From contig JAJYDI010000009.1 in the NCBI GenBank assembly GCA_021777635.1, positions 1-22,074 on the forward strand: a DNA stretch of 22,074 nucleotides. The letters run 5' to 3'. The stretch comes from Pseudomonadota bacterium. Lineage in GTDB: Bacteria > Pseudomonadota > Gammaproteobacteria > Xanthomonadales > Rhodanobacteraceae. The notes under the pieces are model-generated. The model did no database searches and was not told the DNA's origin. It saw only the letters and a program-made list of their open reading frames with translations. Position numbers and translations under genes: made by a program. Positions 1-8,142 of the stretch are shown here, in pieces. How positions within the stretch are numbered: the stretch's first letter is position 1; each line of letters starts with the position of its first letter.

Positions 1-1
1 C

Positions 2-1060
2 TGCTACGTGTGGACGCGCGAAGCGCTTGCGACTGCGCTCGATGCCGACGCGGCGGCGGTCGCCACGTTGCACTTCGGCTTCGATGCGCCGCCCAACTTC
101 GAAGGCCGGGCCTGGCACCTGCGCGGCGTGCGGCCGTTGCCCGAGGTCGCCGCGATGCTCGGACTGGACATCGATGTGGCGCAGCACCGACTCGAGCGCG
201 CGCGCCGCGACCTGCTGGCCGTGCGCAATCGCCGGGTACCACCGGCACGTGACGACAAGCGCCTCACCGCCTGGAACGCGCTGGCCATCGCCGGACTGGC
301 TCGTGCCGGCCGCCTGCTCGACGACGCGGCGCTGATCGCGCAGGCCGACGCCGCGCTGGCGACGCTGCGGCGTCTGGCGTGGCGCGACGGCCGCCTGCAC
401 GCACTGGCGGATCCGCGTGCCGGCGGCGAGGGCTACCTCGACGACTACGCCTTCCTGCTCGACGCCGTGCTGGAACTGCTGCAGTGCCGCTGGCGCGACG
501 TCGACCTCGACTTTGCGCTCGCGCTGGCCGCGGCATTGCGGGCACGCTTCGAGGATGCCGGGCGCGGCGGGTTTTACTTCACCGCGCACGACGCCGAACC
601 GCTGATCCAGCGCCCGAAACCGTGGCTAGACGAAAGCCTGCCCGCCGGCAATGCGGTCGCGATCCGCGCCCTGCTGCAGCTGGGCCATCTGACCGGCGAC
701 GGCGATTGCCTGACCGCCGCCGGGCGCGCGCTGGATGCCGCGCAGAGCGTGCTCGACCACCACCCGCAGGCCGCTCCCGGCCTGCTGCGCGCATTGCGCG
801 CCGCGATCGTTCCGCCGCCGCAGGTGGTGGTGCGCACCGACGCGGGTTCCGCCGCGGCCTGGCAGGCCGCGGCGCGCGCAGCGTCCTCGGACGTCACGGT
901 GTTCCTGATCCCCGACGACGCCACCGCGCTGCCAGGACTGCTGGCGCAGCGCGTTGCGCGTGCGGGCGGCGTGGCCTGGGTCTGCGAGGGATCGAGCTGC
1001 CGCGAGCCGCTGACGACGCCGGATGCATTCGGCGCGGCGCTGCGCGAAGCCGGCGCCTGA
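2..1060 (+). CDS. YyaL/DUF255 family protein, C-terminal part (5' end outside window)
   Basis: The reading frame is open from base 2 and begins with CYVWTREAL, which resembles the YVWT motif that follows the thioredoxin-like domain in YyaL/SPATA20 (DUF255) proteins. About 352 residues remain of a family usually near 650-700, so the N-terminal thioredoxin-like half is missing to the left. Visible family signatures are the DDKRLTAWNALAIAGLARAG segment (about residues 82-101 from the GTG at 8) and the YLDDYAFLLDAVLELL segment (about 143-158), both part of the six-hairpin glycosidase-like helical domain. The C-terminal region with VTVFLIP and SSCREPL also fits. The biochemical function of this family is not established. 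The GTG at position 8 is unlikely to be the true start because codons upstream continue the family motif. The gene converges on purT with a 10-nt gap. Confidence 0.87.
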   Translation, partial: CYVWTREALATALDADAAAVATLHFGFDAPPNFEGRAWHLRGVRPLPEVAAMLGLDIDVAQHRLERARRDLLAVRNRRVPPARDDKRLTAWNALAIAGLARAGRLLDDAALIAQADAALATLRRLAWRDGRLHALADPRAGGEGYLDDYAFLLDAVLELLQCRWRDVDLDFALALAAALRARFEDAGRGGFYFTAHDAEPLIQRPKPWLDESLPAGNAVAIRALLQLGHLTGDGDCLTAAGRALDAAQSVLDHHPQAAPGLLRALRAAIVPPPQVVVRTDAGSAAAWQAAARAASSDVTVFLIPDDATALPGLLAQRVARAGGVAWVCEGSSCREPLTTPDAFGAALREAGA

Positions 1061-1070
1061 GGCGACGAGG

Positions 1071-2282
1071 CTAGCCCGCGGGACCGCGAATGGTCCGGTC
1101 CTGCAGCTCGACATGCAGCACCGCCGCCGCGCGTCGTGCCTTGGCCCGCGCAGTCTCGACGGTCGCGTCGCGGGCCAGCGCCACCGCCATGCGCCGGCGC
1201 CCGTGCACTTCGGGCTTGCCGAACAGTCGCAGCGCGGTGTCGGGCTCGGCCAGCGCCGCGGCCACGCCGTGATAGCGCGGCGCAGCGCCCTCGCCTTCGG
1301 CGAGCACCGCGCAGGATGCCGAGGGGCCGAACGCGCGGATCAGCGGAATCGGCAGGCCGAGGATGGCGCGCGCGTGCAGCGCGAACTCCGAGAGATCCTG
1401 CGAGATCAGCGTGACTAGGCCGGTGTCGTGCGGACGCGGGCTGACCTCGGAGAAGATCACACGCTCGCCGTGGACGAAGAACTCCACGCCGAACACGCCG
1501 CAACCGCCCAGCGCCGCGGTGATCGCCGCGGCCTGGCGCCCGGCCTCGGCCAGTGCCGCGTCCGGCATCGGCTGCGGTTGCCAGGACTCGCGATAATCGC
1601 CGTCCTCCTGGCGATGGCCGATCGGCGCGCAGAAGCTGACGCCCTCGCGATGGCGCACGGTCAGCAGGGTGATCTCGTAGTCGAAATCGATGAAGCCCTC
1701 AACGATTACTCGGCCCTGGCCGGCGCGCCCGCCGGACTGCGCGTAGTCCCAGGCCGGGCCCACATCGGTCGCGCTGCGCACCACGCTCTGCCCCTTGCCC
1801 GACGAGCTCATCACCGGCTTGACCACGCAGGGCAGGCCGAGAGCGCGCAGCGCCATCTCGTACTCAGCACGCGTGTCGCAAAAGCGGTAAGGCGAGGTCG
1901 GCAGGCCCAGATCCTCGGCGGCCAGTCGCCGGATGCCCTCGCGGTCCATGGTCAGCCGCGCCGCGCGCGCGGTCGGGATCACGGTCAGACCCTCGGCCTC
2001 GAGTTCGAGCAGGGTCGCGGAATGGATGGTCTCGATCTCCGGCACCACCAGATCGGGCCGCTCGAGCTCGATCACGCGACGGATCGCGGCGCCGTCGAGC
2101 ATGTTGATCACGTGGCTGCGGTGCGCGACCTGCATCGCCGGCGCGTGGGCATAACGATCGACCGCAATCACCTCGCAAGCCAGGCGCTGGAGCTCGATCG
2201 CAAGCTCCTTGCCGAGTTCCCCGGAGCCGAGCAGCAGCACGCGGATCGCGGTCTCGGTCAGCGGGGTGCCGAAAGGCTTCAT
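1071..2282 (-). CDS. purT: Formate-dependent phosphoribosylglycinamide formyltransferase PurT
   Basis: PurT makes formyl-GAR from GAR, formate and ATP, the third step of purine synthesis, as a folate-independent alternative to PurN. The 403-residue protein is close to the 392 residues of E. coli PurT. It opens with a nucleotide-fold segment ([16 protein letters not shown]), followed by [20 protein letters not shown]. The ATP-grasp domain shows [12 protein letters not shown] (about residue 160-170), [17 protein letters not shown] and [20 protein letters not shown], all near-identical to the E. coli protein. The C-terminal [19 protein letters not shown] segment is also typical. The start at 2282 puts MKPFGTPL before the Rossmann motif as in relatives. 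It stands alone on the minus strand, divergent from pyrH across a 119-nt spacer. Confidence 0.97.
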   Translation of the reverse strand: MKPFGTPLTETAIRVLLLGSGELGKELAIELQRLACEVIAVDRYAHAPAMQVAHRSHVINMLDGAAIRRVIELERPDLVVPEIETIHSATLLELEAEGLTVIPTARAARLTMDREGIRRLAAEDLGLPTSPYRFCDTRAEYEMALRALGLPCVVKPVMSSSGKGQSVVRSATDVGPAWDYAQSGGRAGQGRVIVEGFIDFDYEITLLTVRHREGVSFCAPIGHRQEDGDYRESWQPQPMPDAALAEAGRQAAAITAALGGCGVFGVEFFVHGERVIFSEVSPRPHDTGLVTLISQDLSEFALHARAILGLPIPLIRAFGPSASCAVLAEGEGAAPRYHGVAAALAEPDTALRLFGKPEVHGRRRMAVALARDATVETARAKARRAAAVLHVELQDRTIRGPAG

Positions 2283-2306
2283 GCGCGGTCTCCGGGACGA
2301 GGCGGA

Positions 2307-2312
2307 ATTCTA
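2307..2312 (-). promoter_or_regulatory. Candidate -10 element for purT
   Basis: Read on the minus strand the hexamer is TAGAAT, five of six matches to the sigma-70 -10 consensus, 24 nt ahead of the purT ATG. It would give a leader of roughly 18 nt. No good -35 hexamer sits 16-18 nt upstream, so this is a weak prediction from position and one box only. Confidence 0.25.
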
Positions 2313-2363
2313 GCCGGCGCGCGGCGGCGACCGGGGGCGACGCCATGATCGTGGCGGCTCGAT

Positions 2364-2369
2364 TACACT
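2364..2369 (+). promoter_or_regulatory. Candidate -10 element for pyrH
   Basis: TACACT lies in the purT-pyrH divergent spacer, four of six matches to the -10 consensus and followed by a GC-rich discriminator (AGCGC). A start near 2376 would leave a leader of about 26 nt with a GAGG ribosome-binding site before the ATG at 2402. The -35 region is not recognisable. pyrH needs its own promoter here because the usual upstream rpsB-tsf genes are absent and purT points away. Confidence 0.35.
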
Positions 2370-2401
2370 AGCGCTGTTTTGCCTGCAGCCGCGAGGACCG
2401 C

Positions 2402-3127
2402 ATGACCGCCGAGCCAAAGTACAAGCGCATCCTGCTCAAGCTTTCCGGCGAGGCGCTGATGGGCGAGGTCGATTACGGCATCGACCCGCGGATGATCATC
2501 CGCCTGGCGCAGGAAATCCTCGAGGTGCAGCGCGCCGGCATCCAGATCGGCGTAGTGATCGGCGGCGGCAACATCTTCCGCGGCGCCGGGCTGGCCGCCG
2601 CCGGCATGGACCGCGTCACCGGCGACCACATGGGCATGCTGGCAACCGTGATGAACGCGCTGGCACTGCAGGACGCGCTGGAAAAACTCGGTGCCTACGC
2701 GCGCACCATGAGCGCGATCAAGATCAACGAGGTCTGCGAGGACTTCATCCGCCGGCGCGCGATCCGCCACCTCGAGAAGGGCCGCATCGTGCTGTTCGCG
2801 GCCGGCACCGGCAACCCGTTCTTCACCACCGATTCCGCCGCCGCGCTGCGCGCGATCGAGGTCGGGGCGCAACTGCTGCTGAAGGCGACCAAGGTCGATG
2901 GTGTCTACTCGGCCGACCCCAAGAAGGTGGCCGGCGCCGAGCGCTTCGAGCGCCTTTCCTACGACCAGGTGATCGAGCGCAAGCTGGCGGTGATGGACAC
3001 CGCCGCCATAGCGCTTTGCCGCGACCACCGCCTGCCCCTGCGCATCTACGACATGGGCGTGCCCGGCAACCTGATGCGGATCATGCGCGGCGAGCCGCTG
3101 GGAACCTTGGTCGACAGCGGCCGCTGA
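2402..3127 (+). CDS. pyrH: UMP kinase PyrH
   Basis: This cytosolic enzyme phosphorylates UMP to UDP with ATP, feeding UTP, CTP and the UDP-sugars used for wall and lipopolysaccharide. The 241 residues equal the E. coli length. Bacterial UMP kinase signatures of the amino-acid kinase fold are clear: [13 protein letters not shown] near residue 7, [11 protein letters not shown] near 51-61, the [17 protein letters not shown] helix around 77-93, [17 protein letters not shown] near 134-150, and [15 protein letters not shown] near 160-174. An ATG preceded by GCGAGGAC gives a good ribosome-binding site. The family is hexameric, activated by GTP and inhibited by UTP. It begins the long plus-strand block. 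In most gammaproteobacteria rpsB and tsf precede it, but here the divergent purT does. Confidence 0.98.
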   Translation: MTAEPKYKRILLKLSGEALMGEVDYGIDPRMIIRLAQEILEVQRAGIQIGVVIGGGNIFRGAGLAAAGMDRVTGDHMGMLATVMNALALQDALEKLGAYARTMSAIKINEVCEDFIRRRAIRHLEKGRIVLFAAGTGNPFFTTDSAAALRAIEVGAQLLLKATKVDGVYSADPKKVAGAERFERLSYDQVIERKLAVMDTAAIALCRDHRLPLRIYDMGVPGNLMRIMRGEPLGTLVDSGR

Positions 3128-3173
3128 AGCCCCAATCGCGCCGCGCGCCGACGGCGCCCCGGCAGCGCTGGGC

Positions 3174-3179
3174 TATACT
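3174..3179 (+). promoter_or_regulatory. Candidate -10 element for frr
   Basis: TATACT in the 81-nt pyrH-frr spacer matches five of six positions of the -10 consensus and is followed by a CGCGA discriminator, much like the pyrH candidate. Transcription would begin near 3186, giving a leader of about 23 nt before frr. The -35 region (around 3151-3156) is poor. It may allow frr expression apart from pyrH. Confidence 0.4.
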
Positions 3180-3208
3180 CGCGACCTTTCGCAAGGCCGG
3201 TAACGAGC

Positions 3209-3766
3209 ATGCTCAATGAGATCAAGTCCGACGCCCAGACGCGCATGGGCAAATGCGTCGACGCGCTGCGCCACGAGCTGCAGCGGCTGCGAACGGGCCG
3301 CGCCAGCACCGCGCTGGTTGAGACCATTCGGGTCAGCTATTACGGCACCGACATGCCGCTGAGCCAGGTCGCCACAGTTGCCGTGGCCGACGCCCGTTCG
3401 CTGACCATCACGCCATGGGAAAAGCAGATGGTCGGCCCGGTCGAAAAGGCCATCCTCGGTTCCGATCTCGGCATCACCCCGACCACCGCCGGCACTGTGA
3501 TCCGCATCAACCTGCCGCCTCTGACCGAGGAGCGCCGCAAGGATCTGGCCAAGCACGTGGCCCATGAGGGCGAGACGGCCAAGGTCGCGATCCGCAACGT
3601 GCGCCGCGACGCCCTGCAACATATTAAGGACCTGCACAAGCAGAAGAAGATCACCGAGGACGAGGAGCGCCGCGCCGAGGACGATGTGCAGAAGCTCACC
3701 GACCGCTTTATCAAGGAAGTTGACACGGTGGTGAAGGCCAAGGAAGACGAGCTGATGGCGCTGTGA
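3209..3766 (+). CDS. frr: Ribosome recycling factor
   Basis: The product, with EF-G, splits post-termination ribosomes so that the subunits can be reused. It is essential in bacteria. The 185 residues equal the E. coli length. The start MLNEIKSDAQTRMGKCVDAL, the tRNA-mimic domain motif ELQRLRTGRAS (about residues 23-33) and the PLSQVATVAV and SLTITPWEK segments (about 51-72) are characteristic. So are the C-terminal PPLTEERRKDLAK (107-119) and the IRNVRRDALQHIKDL helix (about 131-145), where arginine residues contact 23S rRNA in the family. The ATG at 3209 gives the family N-terminus. It follows pyrH by 81 nt and precedes uppS by a long 144-nt leader with hairpins. Confidence 0.98.
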   Translation: MLNEIKSDAQTRMGKCVDALRHELQRLRTGRASTALVETIRVSYYGTDMPLSQVATVAVADARSLTITPWEKQMVGPVEKAILGSDLGITPTTAGTVIRINLPPLTEERRKDLAKHVAHEGETAKVAIRNVRRDALQHIKDLHKQKKITEDEERRAEDDVQKLTDRFIKEVDTVVKAKEDELMAL

Positions 3767-3801
3767 GGCGCCCTGCCGGATGAACGCCCAGGCGGTCGAC
3801 A

Positions 3802-3815
3802 CCCTGCCGGCAGGG
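3802..3815. repeat. 14-bp perfect palindrome after frr
   Basis: CCCTGCCGGCAGGG is its own reverse complement. Its first nine bases also occur as a direct repeat at 3771-3779, immediately after the frr stop, so the earlier copy could alternatively pair with 3807-3815. No run of T follows, so it is not a classical intrinsic terminator. It may be an RNA-stability hairpin or a protein-binding site; the sequence does not decide. Confidence 0.5.
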
Positions 3816-3846
3816 ACGACGGCGCGCGTCGGCGTCTACTCCCCCC

Positions 3847-3897
3847 CCGCTTCCGGGAAGCGGTCCGGGAGTGAGGGAAACCGCTTGGCTCCCAAGC
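3847..3897 (+). promoter_or_regulatory. Overlapping alternative hairpins in the uppS leader
   Basis: Three inverted repeats overlap here. Hairpin A pairs CCGCTTC (3847-3853) with GAAGCGG (3857-3863). Hairpin B pairs AAGCGGT (3858-3864) with ACCGCTT (3880-3886). Hairpin C pairs GCTTGG (3883-3888) with CCAAGC (3892-3897). A and C can coexist, while B shares strands with both, so the leader can switch between A+C and B. A fourth pairing, GGGAG (3867-3871) with CTCCC (3889-3893), conflicts with C. Hairpin C ends a few bases before the GGA that probably serves as the uppS ribosome-binding site. No U-tract is present. A regulatory role is inference. Confidence 0.35.
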
Positions 3898-3910
3898 CTT
3901 CTGGATCGCT

Positions 3911-4648
3911 ATGACCGCGTCCGCGCCCCGCATCCCGAAGCACCTCGCAATCGTGATGGACGGCAACGGCCGCTGGGCCGAACGCCGCCACCGTCCGCGT
4001 AGCTTCGGCCATCGCGCCGGGCAGAAGGCGGTGCGGACCGCAGTCGAATACTGCCTGCGCCGGGGCGTCGGCGCGCTGACCCTTTTCGCGTTTTCCAGCG
4101 AAAACTGGAACCGGCCGCAGGACGAGGTCGGCGCGCTGATGGAGCTGTTCCTCAAGGCTCTGGATCGCGAGGTTGACGCGTTGCACGGCCATGGCGTGCG
4201 CGTGCGTTTCGTCGGCGATCTAGCTGCATTCGCGCCCGAGCTGCACGCGCGCATGCGTGCCGCGATGGAGCGCACCGCGGGCAACGTCGCGCTGGCGCTT
4301 AATGTCGCCGTCAACTACGGCGGCCGCTGGGACATCGCGCAGGCCGCACGCCGCGCCGCCGCCGATGCCGTGCGCGGAGCGCTCGACCCCGCGCGCCTCG
4401 ACGAGGCCGTTCTGGCACCATACTTCTGCCTAGCCGAACTGCCACCGCCGGATCTGCTGATCCGCACCGGCGGCGAGCGTCGCATCAGCAATTTCCTGCT
4501 CTGGCAGATCGCCTATGCCGAGCTGTATTTTACCGACTCTCTGTGGCCGGACATCGACGACGCCGAACTCGACCGCGCGCTGGGGGACTTCGCCGCACGC
4601 GAACGGCGCTACGGCAGGGTCGGCAATACGCGGGCGGCGCGCGCATGA
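3911..4648 (+). CDS. uppS: Undecaprenyl diphosphate synthase (cis-prenyltransferase)
   Basis: UppS condenses farnesyl diphosphate with eight isopentenyl units to undecaprenyl diphosphate, the lipid carrier for peptidoglycan and O-antigen. The 245 residues are close to the E. coli length of 253. The HLAIVMDGNGRWAERR motif carries the Mg-binding and catalytic Asp17. SFGHRAG (31-37), TLFAFSSENWNRP (about 57-69) and the distal RTGGERRISNFLLWQIAYAE block with LYFTDSLWPD are the conserved cis-prenyltransferase regions. The ATG at 3911 was chosen because the next in-frame Met is the catalytic MDGNG motif. The stop overlaps the cdsA start in ATGA, so the two genes are probably translationally coupled. 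Confidence 0.97.
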   Translation: MTASAPRIPKHLAIVMDGNGRWAERRHRPRSFGHRAGQKAVRTAVEYCLRRGVGALTLFAFSSENWNRPQDEVGALMELFLKALDREVDALHGHGVRVRFVGDLAAFAPELHARMRAAMERTAGNVALALNVAVNYGGRWDIAQAARRAAADAVRGALDPARLDEAVLAPYFCLAELPPPDLLIRTGGERRISNFLLWQIAYAELYFTDSLWPDIDDAELDRALGDFAARERRYGRVGNTRAARA

Positions 4649-5475
4649 GCCGGCTCGAGATCAACCAGCGCACCTTGACCGCCCTGCTGCTGGCACCGCT
4701 GGCCATCGTGCTGATTCTGCTGGCGCCGACCTCATTGTTTGCGCTGGTGATTGCGGTGATGGCCCTGCAGGCGCTGTGGGAATGGACGCGACTTGCGGGC
4801 TTCCGGAAACATCTGGCACGGGCATTGATGCTGGCTGCCGCGGCGGGGCTGCTGACGCTACTATGGATCGACGACAACCCGCTGCTACTCGGCGCGGTGC
4901 TCGCCGCCGGTGTGACTTGGTGGCTGCTCGCCTTGGTCTGGCTGCGCCATGTCAACTACGCTGCCGCTCCGACTCGCAAGCACGCCTGGCTGAAGGTGGG
5001 CACGGCGCTGCTGGCCATTGTTCCGGCGTGGCTGGCGCTGGTGGCGCTGCATCGCAGCGAGCCGCTCGGCCACGCGTGGACCCTGCTGGGCCTGATGCTT
5101 GTCTGGTCCGCCGATACCGGCGCCTACCTCGCCGGCACCCGCCTCGGTCGCCACAAGCTGGCGCCGACGATCAGTCCCGGCAAGACTTGGGAGGGAGTCG
5201 CCGGAGGCGTGTTGCTGGCGCTGGCTGTGGCCGCAACCGGCGGCGCCCTGTTGGGCGTGCGCGGAATCGCCTTCGCCCCGCTGCTGCTGCTGGCGCTGCT
5301 GACCGTGGCCGCCGCCATCGTCGGCGACCTGTTCGAGAGCCTACTCAAGCGTCATGCGCTGGTGAAGGACTCGGGCACGTTCTTTCCCGGCCACGGCGGC
5401 ATCCTCGACCGCCTCGACAGCGTCTTCGCGGCGCTGCCACTGTTCGTGCTGGGTAAGCTGATTCTGGGCCTATGA
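4645..5475 (+). CDS. cdsA: Phosphatidate cytidylyltransferase (CDP-diglyceride synthase)
   Basis: This inner-membrane enzyme makes CDP-diacylglycerol from phosphatidic acid and CTP, the branch point of phospholipid synthesis. The 276-residue protein shows about eight hydrophobic segments, for example [16 protein letters not shown] near residue 13 and [16 protein letters not shown] near 213. The CdsA signature is at the C-terminus: [12 protein letters not shown] followed by [31 protein letters not shown] (about 153-171) and SPGKTWEG are the other conserved cytoplasmic loops. The frame is open upstream to an ATG at 4543, but that 34-residue extension is Arg-rich, lies inside uppS and is not family-like. 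The ATG at 4645 overlaps the uppS stop by 4 nt and starts with [13 protein letters not shown] as expected. Its own stop overlaps dxr by 4 nt. Confidence 0.95.
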   Translation: MSRLEINQRTLTALLLAPLAIVLILLAPTSLFALVIAVMALQALWEWTRLAGFRKHLARALMLAAAAGLLTLLWIDDNPLLLGAVLAAGVTWWLLALVWLRHVNYAAAPTRKHAWLKVGTALLAIVPAWLALVALHRSEPLGHAWTLLGLMLVWSADTGAYLAGTRLGRHKLAPTISPGKTWEGVAGGVLLALAVAATGGALLGVRGIAFAPLLLLALLTVAAAIVGDLFESLLKRHALVKDSGTFFPGHGGILDRLDSVFAALPLFVLGKLILGL

Positions 5476-6656
5476 GGACGATCGCCGTCCTCGGCGCCAC
5501 CGGCTCGATCGGCGCCAGCGCGCTGGATGTGATCGCACGCCATCCCGGGCGTTACCGCGTCGGCGTACTGTCGGCGTATCGCAACGTCGAGGCACTGGCG
5601 GCGCTCTGCGAGCGCTTCCGCCCACACCTGGCGGTGATTGCCGACCCGACATTGGAAGGTGCGCTGGCGCGCCGACTGGCGATGGCCGGCTTGCCTACCG
5701 ACACTGCCGCCGGCCCCGTGGCGCTGGAGCAGGCCGCCTCCGGCACGCTCTGCGATACCGTCATCGCCGCCATCGTCGGCGCCGCCGGCCTGGGTTCGAC
5801 GCTGGCCGCGGCGCGCGCCGGCAAGCGCCTGTTGCTGGCCAACAAGGAATCCGCTGTGTGCGCCGGACCGCTGCTGCGCGCGGCGCTGGCCGTGGGCGGC
5901 GGCGATCTCCTGCCGGTGGACTCCGAGCACAACGCCCTGTTCCAGTGCCTGCCCGGCAGCCGCCCAGTCGATCTCGCCGCGGCGGGCGTGCGGCGCCTGA
6001 TCCTGACCGCGTCGGGCGGACCGTTCCGCGGCCGGCGTCGCGGGGAACTCTCCGCGGTGACCCCGGACGAGGCCTGCGCGCATCCCAACTGGGTGATGGG
6101 CCGCAAGATCTCGGTGGACTCGGCCACCCTGATGAACAAGGGCCTCGAGGTGATCGAGGCGCACGTGCTGTTCGGCGCCCCGGCCGCATGCATCGAGGTG
6201 CTGGTGCACCCGCAGAGCCTGGTGCATTCGCTGGTCGAATACGCCGACGGCTCGGTGCTGGCCGAACTTGGCCATCCCGACATGCGCACCGCACTGGCCT
6301 GCGCGCTGGCGTGGCCGGAGCGCATCGAAGCCGGAGTGCCGGCGCTGAACTTGATCAGCCGCCCGGCATTGGGCTTCGAGGCCCCCGACACCAGCACGTT
6401 CCGCTGCCTGCCCCTAGCCTATGCTGCGCTGGATGCCGGTGGCGACGCCCCGGCCATGCTCAACGCCGCAAACGAGGTGGCGGTGGCCGCCTTCCTCGCC
6501 GGCAGCCTGCCGTTCCTGATGATTGCCGACGTCGTCGAGGCGGTGCTGGAGGCGCTGCCGCCGCAGCCGGTAAGCGACCTTGACACCCTGGTTCACCGCG
6601 ACTTAACGGCGCGAAATGCGGCGCACCGTATCATCGGCGCGCGCCTGCGCTGCTGA
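5472..6656 (+). CDS. dxr: 1-deoxy-D-xylulose 5-phosphate reductoisomerase
   Basis: Dxr converts DXP to 2-C-methyl-D-erythritol 4-phosphate with NADPH and a divalent metal, the first committed step of the MEP isoprenoid pathway and the target of fosmidomycin. The 394 residues match the usual ~398. The N-terminal NADPH fold has [16 protein letters not shown] (about 5-20). [12 protein letters not shown] (about 118-129), [13 protein letters not shown] (about 148-160) carrying the metal-binding Asp and Glu, LTASGGPFR, and [20 protein letters not shown] (about 207-226) with the flexible-loop and substrate residues are all intact. [12 protein letters not shown] and GHPDMRTAL follow. The ATG overlaps the cdsA stop by 4 nt. 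Its product chain ends in the substrate of UppS, encoded two genes upstream. Confidence 0.98.
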   Translation: MRTIAVLGATGSIGASALDVIARHPGRYRVGVLSAYRNVEALAALCERFRPHLAVIADPTLEGALARRLAMAGLPTDTAAGPVALEQAASGTLCDTVIAAIVGAAGLGSTLAAARAGKRLLLANKESAVCAGPLLRAALAVGGGDLLPVDSEHNALFQCLPGSRPVDLAAAGVRRLILTASGGPFRGRRRGELSAVTPDEACAHPNWVMGRKISVDSATLMNKGLEVIEAHVLFGAPAACIEVLVHPQSLVHSLVEYADGSVLAELGHPDMRTALACALAWPERIEAGVPALNLISRPALGFEAPDTSTFRCLPLAYAALDAGGDAPAMLNAANEVAVAAFLAGSLPFLMIADVVEAVLEALPPQPVSDLDTLVHRDLTARNAAHRIIGARLRC

Positions 6657-6717
6657 CGTGGCGGCGTGCCAGACTTCGGCAGCGGGCGAATGCGGATCAG
6701 CGGAGCGGCGTGATCGG

Positions 6718-8073
6718 ATGAGCGAAATTCTGGGTTCTGTGTGGTGGATGGTCGTCACCCTCGGGCTGCTGGTGACCTTCCATGAATTCGGTCACTACTG
6801 GGTCGCGCGCCGCTGCGGAGTCAAGGTGTTGCGGTTTTCGATCGGTTTCGGCAAACCGTTGTGGAAGCGCCTCGGCCGCGACGGCACCGAATATGTGATC
6901 GCGGCGGTCCCGCTGGGCGGCTACGTCAAGATGCTCGACGCCCGCGAAGGCGAGGTGACCGCCGCTGATCGCAGTCGTGAGTTCACCGCCAAGCCGCCTT
7001 GGCAGCGCATCGCCATCGTTGCCGCCGGCCCGGCCTTCAATTTGCTGTTCGCGGTCGCCGCGTTCTGGGCCATGCTAGTGGTGGGCAAGCCCGACTACCT
7101 GCCGATCGTCGGCGAGGCAGACCAACTGGCGGCGGCCGCAGGGATCGTTGCTGGCGATCGCATCGAGCAAGTGGACGGCCGCGCCGTCGGCACGTGGAGC
7201 GGCGTCGGCCTCGCGCTGGCAGATGCCATCGCCGCTCGCCGCGCGGTGACATTGGAGGTACGCACGCCGAGCGGTGCCAAACAGACATTGACCCTGCCGC
7301 TGCAGCAATTGCCTGCCGGGATCGGCTCTGATGCCAGCATGCAGCGCATCGGCCTGGTCCCCAAACAGCTAATGATCCCTGCCGTGGTCGCCAAGGTCGA
7401 AAGCGGAAGTGCCGCGGCGCGCGCAGGCTTCCGCCCGGGCGATCGCGTGCTGGCGATCTCCGGCCAGCCGGTGCGCGACTGGGCCGGTCTGGTGCAGACG
7501 CTGCAGGCTCAGGCCGGCCCGCGCAGGGCGCTGACTATCGCGATCAGGCGCGATGGCCGGCGTCTCGATCTGGTGGCCATACCGGTCTATACGCGGCGCA
7601 CCGACGGCAGTTCGGGCTACCTGCTCGGCATCGAACGCGTCGCGGACACCGCAAATTACGACACGGTGCAGCGCAAGGGCCCACTGGCCGCAATCCCGGC
7701 CGCCTTCTCGCAGACCTGGGACCTTGCCGGACAGACGCTCGGCATGCTTGGCCGCATGGTCACCGGGAAGGCTTCGCTGAAGAACATTTCCGGACCGATC
7801 TCGATCGCCCGATACGCCAACGCTTCAGCCGATCTGGGGGCGGCGTGGTTCCTGTACTTCCTCGGCATCGTCTCGCTGAGCTTGGCGATCATGAACCTGC
7901 TGCCGATCCCGATCTTGGACGGCGGGCATCTCGTGTATTACCTTATCGAGTCCATCAAGGGCAGCCCGGTGAGCGAACGGGTCATGGCCACCGGTCAGTA
8001 TTTCGGCATGGCCCTGCTGGTCGCACTGATGGGCCTTGCGTTTTACAACGACCTGTTGCGCTTGGTCTCCTGA
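6718..8073 (+). CDS. rseP: Site-2 intramembrane zinc protease RseP
   Basis: RseP cleaves the transmembrane anti-sigma factor RseA after DegS during the sigma-E envelope stress response, and removes leftover signal peptides. The 451 residues match the E. coli 450. The HEFGH zinc motif lies in the first membrane segment (His22, Glu23, His26), and the second metal site NLLPIPILDGG supplies Asp401. Between them lie a membrane segment (IAIVAAGPAFNLLFAVAAFW, about 101-120) and two PDZ domains (about 125-205 and 215-300), the second with SAAARAGFRPGDRVLAI. C-terminal membrane segments are near 380-415 and 425-445. The frame is open to 6616, but that extension overlaps dxr and is not family-like. The chosen ATG gives the usual short N-terminus before HEFGH. 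The gap after dxr is 61 nt. Confidence 0.96.
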   Translation: MSEILGSVWWMVVTLGLLVTFHEFGHYWVARRCGVKVLRFSIGFGKPLWKRLGRDGTEYVIAAVPLGGYVKMLDAREGEVTAADRSREFTAKPPWQRIAIVAAGPAFNLLFAVAAFWAMLVVGKPDYLPIVGEADQLAAAAGIVAGDRIEQVDGRAVGTWSGVGLALADAIAARRAVTLEVRTPSGAKQTLTLPLQQLPAGIGSDASMQRIGLVPKQLMIPAVVAKVESGSAAARAGFRPGDRVLAISGQPVRDWAGLVQTLQAQAGPRRALTIAIRRDGRRLDLVAIPVYTRRTDGSSGYLLGIERVADTANYDTVQRKGPLAAIPAAFSQTWDLAGQTLGMLGRMVTGKASLKNISGPISIARYANASADLGAAWFLYFLGIVSLSLAIMNLLPIPILDGGHLVYYLIESIKGSPVSERVMATGQYFGMALLVALMGLAFYNDLLRLVS

Positions 8074-8142
8074 GCCGCAGCCCGCTGCCGGTCAGGGAGC
8101 TGACGCCTGCAGCGCTCTGCGGTTCACCCACTGGAAACCCCG

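Noticed and set aside
1428..2348. 306-residue plus-strand frame over purT
   Set aside because: It is antisense to a near-identical PurT homologue and has no recognisable domain.
4543..4644. N-terminal extension of cdsA to an upstream ATG
   Set aside because: Thirty-four Arg-rich residues inside uppS that do not look like a CdsA N-terminus; the ATGA overlap start is better.
5352..6275. 307-residue minus-strand frame across cdsA-dxr
   Set aside because: It is a shadow of two well-supported genes, with His/Gln/Arg-rich composition typical of antisense translation.
6580..6634. Perfect -35 hexamer TTGACA (6580-6585) inside dxr and TATCAT at 6629-6634, as a promoter for rseP
   Set aside because: The two boxes are about 43 nt apart, far from the 16-18 needed, and neither has a good partner at the right spacing.
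6616..6717. N-terminal extension of rseP
   Set aside because: It would place an unrelated polar stretch before the first membrane segment that carries HEFGH, and overlaps dxr.
8074..8142. Sigma-E promoter ahead of bamA
   Set aside because: I looked for GAACTT-like and TCTGA-like boxes with 16-nt spacing and found none in the rseP-bamA gap.
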